Assembly (NCBI RefSeq): GCF_963576545.1
Contig: NC_083639.1
Span: 18,109,118-18,173,117 of the forward strand
DNA from: Limanda limanda
Taxonomy: Eukaryota > Chordata > Actinopteri > Pleuronectiformes > Pleuronectidae
Direction: 5' to 3'
DNA: 64,000 nucleotides
Shown: one piece after another, positions 55,408 through 64,000 of the stretch
Layout: each line of letters starts with the position of its first letter
How positions within the stretch are numbered: the stretch's first letter is position 1
Notes under the pieces: model-generated
The model's database searches: none
What the model saw: the letters and a program-made list of their open reading frames with translations, nothing else
Told to the model about the DNA's origin: nothing
Position numbers and translations under genes: made by a program

Positions 55408-56747
55408 ACAGGAAGGCTCAGCAGATCACATATAGTCTCACAATTTGTAAACAATGAGATCTCTGGGGAGAGCTGCCTTAACTGAATTCTGCGTGCGCTA
55501 CTGGCACGACAGAGAAATGTGGAAGTGTGAGGATTGCTTTGAAAGTGTGACTGAAGATGTAGAAATGTGTCAAATGGTGCTGTAAATGAATGGAAGTAAA
55601 TAGCAAGGAGTGCTGTATGTATACAGTTTTGCCTTTATTGTGATTCTGTTTACAGCAGAGTACACATTGCACTGTGTTACTCACCTTTGTCTGTAAGATA
55701 TTAAATATTTCTTCTTCACCGTGCGTGTGGATTTTCATTCGTGCTCATTAAAAATGTTATGGGACCTTTGAGTCCTCAGCCACTAATGCTCCTGTGCTGG
55801 AGCCACACGACACATCGACTTAACCATGTGTCTCTGTCATGAAGTGAACTGTGCTTACTCACGCATGAGATCAAAACACACGTTGAGCAGAAGCACCGGA
55901 ACATACATTGGCATTTGGTGCAAGGAAGAGATCATGTGTGCACGCCAGGGAGAAATTTGTGGGGGGTAATTTCCTCTATGGAGAGTGAGGTACACACTTT
56001 GATACTAAAGCACAGGAACTGCCTCTGGGAGGAGGCAGTAGCTGCTGACATTATTGGAGTGCCGTGCGATGCTCCCACTATGATGTTTCACTATATTGTT
56101 GTGAGAAAATAAGAGTGGTAGGCGTTTAAGTATGATTGAGGGACCTGTATTATATACAAGAGAAGGGAGTTTAATGACTTAAGTTAGAGAGAGCATCCCA
56201 CAAGTGTGGACGGGTTATATCTGAAGTAATAAGATAGGACTGGCTCTTTTTTTATGAAAAGTGTGGTGTGTGGACTGTGAGTGTAGTCTTTCGCTTTGAA
56301 GAGAGGAATCAAACGCATGTGGATACTCAGCTGCCGCAGAGGCTGACTGTTGTATTGACTTTACATAACCCACATGGGAGGTATACATCATAATTACAGG
56401 TTTTAATACTGTATAAACTGTGTTTTTCTGGTCATACGCAAACAGATATAGAAGACTACGCTGCAGAACAGAGGAAATGAAATAATGTGAAAGCAGCTTG
56501 CTCATTAGAAAACAACCCCACACAGCCTGCAGATGTTTCCTATTTCACAAATGTGTCATGCAATATAAATACAATCTTTTAAATATCAATTCCTGCAGAG
56601 CAAACCATGTCGTATAAAACAAAATATATCCTGTAGACAGTCACTTCTACAAAACTTACATAAGCGCTGCCAAGGTCATCACTGATTCAGTGGAGGATAT
56701 TTCAGTGAAAGGGCTGCGTTTGATTGTCTCTTCAGCTTTAGAACTAC

Positions 56748-56782
56748 TGCTGCTGCTGCTGCTGCGGCTTCTGCTGCTGCTG
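56748..56782. repeat. (CTG)n run, interrupted
   Basis: CTG units broken by CGGCTT. It lies 1.3 kb from the CAG run and is inverted relative to it, so the two could pair. Confidence 0.9.
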
Positions 56783-56956
56783 TCCACCCATCAACCCCAA
56801 GCCGGTGATGTCCTCACATGACTCAAGCCGCCCAGGCAAATACGAGTGACACCAGAGACTAAAGCCAGCAACACGTGTTATTTTTTTATTTTGTGGTTGT
56901 GCCCATTCTCACTCCATTTACAGAGGATCAATATCCTGCTGTGAGAGAGAGTAAAA

Positions 56957-56978
56957 TGTGTGTGTGTGTGTGTGTGTG
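56957..56978. repeat. (GT)11 microsatellite
   Basis: Short pure GT run followed by a G-run. Confidence 0.95.
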
Positions 56979-59900
56979 GGGGGGATACCACATCGTATAA
57001 ATCCTGCTGTGATACCTGTCACAGCCGTGAAGCAGTCAGGCCGCCGCACAGCGTCTGCCATTAAACGGCTAATCTGAGCATGAAAGCTCACGTTGGTGTC
57101 GGAGATGACTGATGCATTGGACGTGAACTCACTAGATTTACAGTGGGAGCATACATCACGGCTTTATAGTAACCGTCCTTGTTATAAGAGCTCATCCGTG
57201 CACATGGTGACTCGCTCTCTGCTGTTTAGTTATTCATCTTTACTTGACGGTAAATATGACTGGCTGTGCACAAACCATCCCACGTCTCTACACAGCCCGC
57301 CGTAGTTTTATTATTGATATTATTAATGTTATCTGTTCATTCGGAGGCTGTCAGAGGATGGGCACGCCTCCCAATTGTCAACTAGGTGTCGCGTTGATCT
57401 GCGCGTCAAGATGATTGGTTGATTCCACTGCGCTCTGGATTCAGCTTTGAAACTGAGATGAAAACAAACGTACCTGTAGCCTGGCGAAGAATAAATCCTT
57501 TCACATGGAACACTCTATTTTTCCACATTGTGCTGGATTTTTTCAGTCACTGCCTCATGAGGACGAAAAGGTTAAACACGAACACACAAGATCCACCATC
57601 CTTAAAACGATTTGGCTTGTTTCAGATGAGATCTTCATAGAGGCATATTATTCTCAGTGCTCCTTTGATTTGAAGTGGGCGGAGCTCTGTTTGATAAAGC
57701 TGTCACACACTCCCGTTCTCCAATCAGGATTCACTTACACACTTACACTAACTGGTGGACAATTGTATTGACACTGGTTTCTCAGTGCGTCCTTGTCTAC
57801 TCTGCATGGACTTTACTTTTTTAATATAGTTTGTTAGTTTCCTTCATGGTATTGCAGCTTTACCGATTGCAAACTGATTCCTCTTTTACTCTACTTTGCC
57901 AGTAAAGAAGTTTGCCTTTCAGAATACAGATGGTATCCATTCACATTGCAAACAAAAGACAGATGTTAGTGGGTTTTTAAACCCGTGGAATAGGGACCTT
58001 ATCTTGTTTGTTTTGCTGCTCAGTGCTGACGAGGAAGGAGGTATCACATGAAATATGATATTAGTGTCATCCTCTAAAGGATGATATGGATTAATCAGCC
58101 TTTCATGCGGCTGGTTTCCTCCTGTCACAGACATCTGGGAACTAATTACCAACATAAACTCCTGTCGTTACTGCTTTTATCAGGCGGAGCGTAGAACAGC
58201 GGAAAGAAACCATCAGTATCCATTTATAAAAAAAGGGACTTATTTCTTTAGGGTCATTAAAATCATGATGAAGACAGAGGAAGTGTCCAGTGGAAGAAAT
58301 CCAACAGGAGTGTGCTCTGCACTCAAACCTCACTGAAAGGGTTACTTATGGCACCATGCAGCTTCAAAGGGTGGTCCTGCCCAGCATCCACAAATAGAAC
58401 AATTTGAAGGGGAATTTTAAATGGAAATGGATTAATATTTCACCTCAGCATTGATTCATGCTGCCACTGTACACATTTTCATCTGCGAGCAAGTCGCCTA
58501 TGCAAAGGCATGCGGTGACGTTACTGTAGTCTCAATCTGGCACATCCTCTCCAATCCACTGTGCATTAGAAGTAATGGGCCTCCCGTGTGGAGCATTACT
58601 GTCATCACCACTTAGTTTGTCACCCTGGCAGCCTGCTCTGTCATTTTCTTATTCACAACAGTGGTACAGATAGCAGGGGTTGAAGCGATAAAGGCCATGA
58701 TGGATGGATGGTGTTATTATTGAGTTGTGGTGTTTGCTGACTGCGTCCTGAAGAAATAGATGACATTTTCCATCCTATTTGAGTGTGCAAGGTAATTTCT
58801 CAGGTGACATTTTACGTATCAAGGCAAAACCGCTGCAGGGTTCTGCTCCATGTAACAAAACACTGATGAAATGTTCAGACAGTCTCTAACGACATCTTCT
58901 TTTACTAGCCAAACCAGATCTATGCAAGAAAAAAACAGCAACTGCAGCGGTAAAACACAATCAAATAAAAACGATAGCTCCCAGGTATATTATGTTTTGT
59001 GTGTCAGTCATGTTATTAGATTCTCTTCCCCTTCTATTATTGTTTCCTCCACATGTTGAACTGGTTTCCACCGCATGTTGCACAGGTGAAGGACAGGGGA
59101 AATCTATTTTCATTAAAGTTGCATGACAGACCATGAAGACACAGCACGGCAGTTGCATGTCTAAAATCGATGGTTCTCTCTCATGCTCTGGTAGTGATGT
59201 GCTTTGTGTTGAACCCTTGAATCAGGACTTAATGATGCTCTGTTATCAGCCTGAAGGATAGATTTCATTACTGTTTTTAGACACTCTGATAGGCATGATG
59301 GAGGTTGAACATGCTCATATGTATCCATCTCTATTTCTGTCTTCACACTGGATTTTGAAGCAAGATCACAAGCTCAGCTTTGTCAGTTTACAATTTTGAA
59401 AACTGCAACTGTGCAGTTCTGGCTTCCGGCAAAAAAAAGGAGGAGAAGAAGGAGGCTGAAAGGGCTTGTTAATGAAGCAAGCAACTTTTTAGACATGTGT
59501 GCAATTAAATCTGAAATGTTAAAGAAGGTCTGAGTCACCAGAGGAAGTGGAGTTCTTTTTTTTATTCCGAAGAATAGTTAATCATGGGTGCCAGCATGCT
59601 TGATTGCTTACAGTACTTTGTGAATAATATTTTTTTATTGTGCAAATAAAGAATGCAATTACTATTTAAAGAGCACAGCAAAAAGTATTCGTAGGCATCA
59701 GTCATTATCTTTGCCTCAGAAACATGGGGCATTAAAATCCAATTACCAATTTTAATTGGAGCCATCAGAAACAAGGGGAGAACATTTACAACATCAGCTT
59801 TTAAGTCAATACGACAAATCTGTTAGCAGCTACCTGTTCACACCTCCAGCAGTTAAGGAGAAATTCATGTGGAGCAACTGTAAGTGTAATATTCATTACA

Positions 59901-61156
59901 GTTCTGCGAGTGCCACAGACACTGGCTAATTTTTTCCAAGACAAATTTATTTAATGATGGTTATGGGATTTGAGAAGGAATTCAACAAATAAGATAAAAT
60001 GTGTATTGGAAACTACTCGAAGAAAGCTGTAACGTCATCGTTACATCTTCCTGATAGTTTCCTGACACTTTGTGTTTTATGGCTTGTTTTCAGGTTGAAG
60101 GCTATCATTGCCTCAGTCTGTCTGGATGTCAGCTGGATCGGGCAACAAAATATAGCGGACTGTGCAGGAACTCAGAGTCTCTATGGATCTTCCCTGCATG
60201 TGTGGAGAGGGGAGATATTTGTGGGAACATATTGTTTATATGAAGCAGAAACACTCTCTCACCTAAATGTGCTTTACTAATGAGACAATTAGTCTGCAGC
60301 AGTTTCTCCCTTAATCAAATCCACTTTGCAGAATCTTTGTCAACAGATAAACGGAGGGAAGGGAGCAGGTGGTAGACGTGAATGAGCTTAACCAATAAAA
60401 ATCATTTAAAACAACTGTTCTGCTCCTCTTGCGTGAAAGACACAATCTTAGCACTGATCCGTGCTGTAATGTGCATGAATGTTTTAACTCTGCTCGCTGT
60501 TTGAAGACATAAACAGACCTCCTGGACCTCAATAAAAAAAATCTTCTAAATTTAGCAATATGCAGCATACAACATAGACCCTCCTCCAAAGCAAATTAAG
60601 CTGTTCTCCGCAATGAGCAGGAACGCCACTGTACTATGATGCCATGCTGAAGGACTTTGTAACCAGGGCAACTAACAACAGGCGTGGAGAATGGTCAGAT
60701 TAGTCGGTGAAGTGTGAAGAGGAAGCATTTCAAATTTTACATAAAGCAAAAATGTACAAGTTGCATAAAACAGACCATTAAAAAATAACATATAAAGAGT
60801 TTCATGTTGGTAGAGATTACGAGTGACAACCAAATGTGGATCGTCTGAAATAAACGCAGATTTTATGCTAAATACAAATTGAGAACGTGATATTCTAACC
60901 CTGGAGCCCAAAAGGTTGAAGGCACGTAGCTGTACAAAAGATGAGCTGATCACAGTCTTCATGAAAAAAGCGCTCGGTGGAGGTGGATGCCTTCATTAGC
61001 AACCAGGATTCACACCTCAGTCATTCATCTCGACACCTCCCACAGCACTGACCCCCCCTGTCACATGTTCTGAGTCACCTGGAGCCCTGCCACTCCTCCC
61101 TGCCTCCTCTCTCAGCGAGTTACGTCAACCTCTCTTTCTCTCTCTCTCTCTTGCAG

Positions 61157-61458
61157 ATTAACCGTATCACTGCCTAGACAAAGCAAGAATACAGAGGAAA
61201 GTATATTTAGTTGCAGACTGCTACTATTGACTGGAGATGGGCTTTTTTCATTCACGTGGGAGGAAAAGAAGCACGAGTCCAGCTTTGTGGTGGATAGTAG
61301 GTTTTTGTAGAGCAGTGAGAACGATCCTCACACGATCCACATTAACTTATACGAGAAAGGCCAAGCGCGCATCAATGGACCAACCCCATGGGCTTCTCAG
61401 TGTTAAGACTCCAATTTTTCATACACACGACGTGTTTTGCCATGCAGCGAGGTTTTGA
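61157..61458 (+). other. Possible exon with an unidentified 73-codon frame
   Basis: A CT-rich tract ending TTGCAG precedes 61,157. The ATG at 61,237 has G at -3 and +4, a good start context. It opens 73 codons beginning MGFFHSRGRKR, basic at first with a weakly hydrophobic stretch ALWWIVGFC, and stops at 61,456-61,458. I do not recognise it. CT tracts followed by CAG are common by chance, so the exon is uncertain. Confidence 0.25.
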
Positions 61459-62386
61459 ATGAACCAGTTCAGGCTGGCTTTAACTGAGCCTGCACAGTTG
61501 CACAATATTTTTGCCAGGAACACTGTTGTCAATCATCACCGAGATAAACCTGGAACAGAACCACATTTCACGTATGACATGAAACAGACAGGATATTAAT
61601 AATCTCCAACGCAGATACATTACAACAGCTATGTTTGTGTAGAGATTCAACAATGAATTCTATCAGTAAGCAAACTATCCAATAGCTGTAAAAAACAACA
61701 AAAAACGCAGTCAGAAGCAGTGATCTTCTGGGGCTCTACTTAATTCTTTATTACACAATTTGAATTTTTTGACTTCCTTTTGGTGTTCAAGCTAAATTTA
61801 GTGGAAGTCATGATGATTCATCCAGACGACCATGAATGCCTGTGAAAGATGTAATAGCAATCCATCAAATAGTTTTTATTTCAATCTAGACCACTTTTAT
61901 GGACAGATACAAAGACAGACAGACCAATTTTGCCATTACTAAATAAGAAAGAATTATTAAATAAGAGAGTCTATAACTTCATAAAGCTCCTCTTCTGATG
62001 AAGGTCATGTGATTTAGGCAAAAGTTACCGAAAAGATACTAAATCAACCCTGAGTTTATACACAGCATTCCACATTTCATCTTCACTTTTCATCTTTATG
62101 GAGGCAAGAGAATGCAGGAATGAAACGAGGTGTTGACAGATGTATTTCATGTGGTGAACATCACTGGTGTTTGTGTTTTTGGGGATCAGATGATAATCGT
62201 TAAACCCTTTCACTTGCTTGAACTTTGCTTTCAAGCAGAAACAAAGAGACAATTCCTATGCAGTATTCAGGGAAATGTATGCATTATTAGAAACTATTAT
62301 TACCATTTTAATAAAGTGCATTTTCTCAATATGATGACGCTTCACTTAAAAGTAAATAATTAAAAAGTGAATTGACTGCAGGTATG

Positions 62387-62630
62387 AACTAGAATGGCCC
62401 TGAATAGAGAGCATACCTCTGCCAAGTCCCTACAGTCCCCATTAGTTAAATCGATCCCCACCAAATTGCACACACTCAAATAAATAAATAAAAATAAATA
62501 AATGGGCCTGATTTCCTATAGATCTGCCTGAAAAGGAAATGGGTTCTTCTAAGGTCTGCACCATATCCTTCACCCCAAGATTTCAGAAAAACAGTGCACT
62601 AGTTTTTCTATCCTCCTGATAACAAACAGA
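62387..62630 (-). repeat. Teleost interspersed repeat (family C, copy 3)
   Basis: It reads AACTAGAATGGCCCTGAATA, GCATACCTCTGCCAAGTCCC, ACCAAATTGCACACACTCA, GAAATGGGTTCTTCTAAGG. This is the inverse complement of the family at 20,664-21,100, with an (AAAT)n-rich block replacing part of the middle. Confidence 0.7.
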
Positions 62631-62940
62631 GAAACAATGAAAACACAACATAAATGGGGGAGACAATAATGTCTTCTGATACATATAGTTCAGGAAGGTT
62701 GGGTTATGCACTCTCTCCCTTGAGAAGGACACAATGTGATCCCACTGTGGGTGTGAAACATGCATGAATGCCTAGAACAACTCAAGCACTGGCTCTAATG
62801 CAAGGCAGATGACGTTTTCTGGTCGTCTCTTTGCGTATGTGCAACAGGAAATGTGTCAGGATTTGCTTGGCCCTGCTGAGGAGCAGGTGGGCTTTGACTG
62901 GTGGGCCGGCTGGACCGTAGAGGCCATATGCAGGACAGCT

Positions 62941-62951
62941 CCCCCCCCCCC
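62941..62951. repeat. Poly-C run, 11 bases
   Basis: Pure C run and a likely site of length variation or read error. Confidence 0.9.
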
Positions 62952-64000
62952 TCAGTGGACCCTTAACACTGCACTCTCCCCCGGTGTGAGGAGTGAGAGC
63001 AAACTTGCCCCCCCGAGCAGGCAAACCTCTCTCTCTACCAATAACATGTCATCTCTTTCAGTCAGAGGCGGTCTTCTTCTTCTGCTTCCCCCTCGTGTGA
63101 CAGCACCGTAACCATGGAGATGTGGCTGTTATCATGATTTCACATTCATTCGAAACTTTAAAGCCAGTGCGGTCCTATTCAGTCTCCCATAACGTCTTGG
63201 ATTTGCCCGAGCGTCTTTCAGCAGTGTCTCCAACATCATGCACAAAGCGAGAAATTTAGATGCCACGCTTGTGCGTCATTTGTGGAGCAACGAGGAATTC
63301 ATCCCAAGCCTCTCTGTCTAAGTAGAGACGCGATCCTACAGGAACATTGTGTCAGGAGAGATTATACAAGCAGCAAGCTGCTGGGTTTTCAAAAGACAAT
63401 AGCTTGTAAACATGATGAGGTAGCAGAGAACATTATTCAACTGACTCACATTACATACCTAAACACTGTAGGTTTTTGTGACAATACAAGGTGGATATTT
63501 TCAATTGGAGTTCTGCACTGGTGTGATTACTGATCAAACAGGAAGTCATTTTGCATGTGGTAACTACGCCTCATTACCACAGTTCAGTTTTCTGTCTGTA
63601 ATTCCAACTCATACACGGACTCCAACCCCTTGTGTTCATTGCACCGAAATGCATTTCCTTAACGTATCTTTACAGATGCCATTGTCAGCATTTTTTAAAA
63701 ATACGGCTTATTTTGTCTGTATTTTTGCTGCGTGGTTTTGTATAATGGGCAACTGGAGTAATATCGGGGGGAAAAAACATTGTTTTTAGATTGTTGGTTA
63801 AAGCCCATTGTGTATATCATTATATCATTATCAATACCTCAATTAACATATACAAATACATAAATATACATTTATTTAATAATGAACTCCCCAACATTTA
63901 TTTAACTGGGATTTATTTTTAAAAACAATTCAGCAAAATGACATTATTGAAATCACAATGTGGTAAACTGTCTGATATTTATATTTAATTATACAATTTG

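Larger units (their letters stand above)
53935..61156 (+). other. Possible first intron or intergenic DNA
   Basis: If the two flanking exon candidates are real, this is a 7.2-kb intron from GTAAGT to CTCTCTTGCAG. It contains trinucleotide runs and a (GT)n run, and no coding exon that I can support. The patch 57,340-57,430 with GGGCACGCCTCCC and GATTGGTTGATT has promoter-like motifs. Confidence 0.35.
61459..64000. other. No gene supported to the window end
   Basis: AT-rich sequence with one inverse repeat copy at 62,387 and a C-run at 62,941-62,951. The GC-richer patch 62,800-63,110 has overlapping ORFs on both strands without a recognised product. Confidence 0.4.

Overview
This window looks like nuclear DNA of a teleost fish, probably a percomorph. 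It has vertebrate exon-intron structure with GT/AG splice sites, a receptor tyrosine kinase of the MET/RON family, very long (CA)n and (CT)n microsatellites, and degenerate copies of repeats I recognise from fish genomes (L2-clade LINE, hAT elements, a tRNA-derived SINE). No prokaryotic or viral gene organisation is present.

Bases 1-6900 hold the last five coding exons of a plus-strand gene of the MET family. The residues fit the RON (MST1R) branch better than MET. The exons cover the kinase domain from helix C to the C-terminal tail and end in a twin-tyrosine docking site. The third intron in the window (798-5492) carries two separate hAT-superfamily insertions, each framed by a perfect 8-bp target-site duplication. 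The first (1405-2630) contains an antisense histone H3 pseudogene. The second (2983-4529) is an internally deleted ZBED/SCAND3-like hAT with a broken transposase.

Bases 6901-53,700 are a long stretch with no protein-coding gene that I can support. It begins with the kinase 3' UTR. It then holds a minus-strand SINE, four copies of one tRNA-like fish repeat, the 3' end of an L2 LINE with a second 5'-truncated copy of the same family, a large imperfect palindrome, a nested repeat insertion and several microsatellites. Unique AT-balanced stretches between the repeats could be regulatory, but nothing here proves it.

Bases 53,340-53,940 form a pyrimidine-rich minisatellite tract followed by a possible exon with a strong donor site. 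A possible matching acceptor lies at 61,157. Together they may be the start of a second plus-strand gene that continues past the window, but I do not recognise its product.

The most unusual item is the histone H3 fragment inside a complete hAT-type element. Next are the 300-bp foldback at 27.5-27.8 kb and the duplicated motif in the pyrimidine-rich tract at 53.6 kb. I found no RNA gene, CRISPR array or bacterial-style operon.
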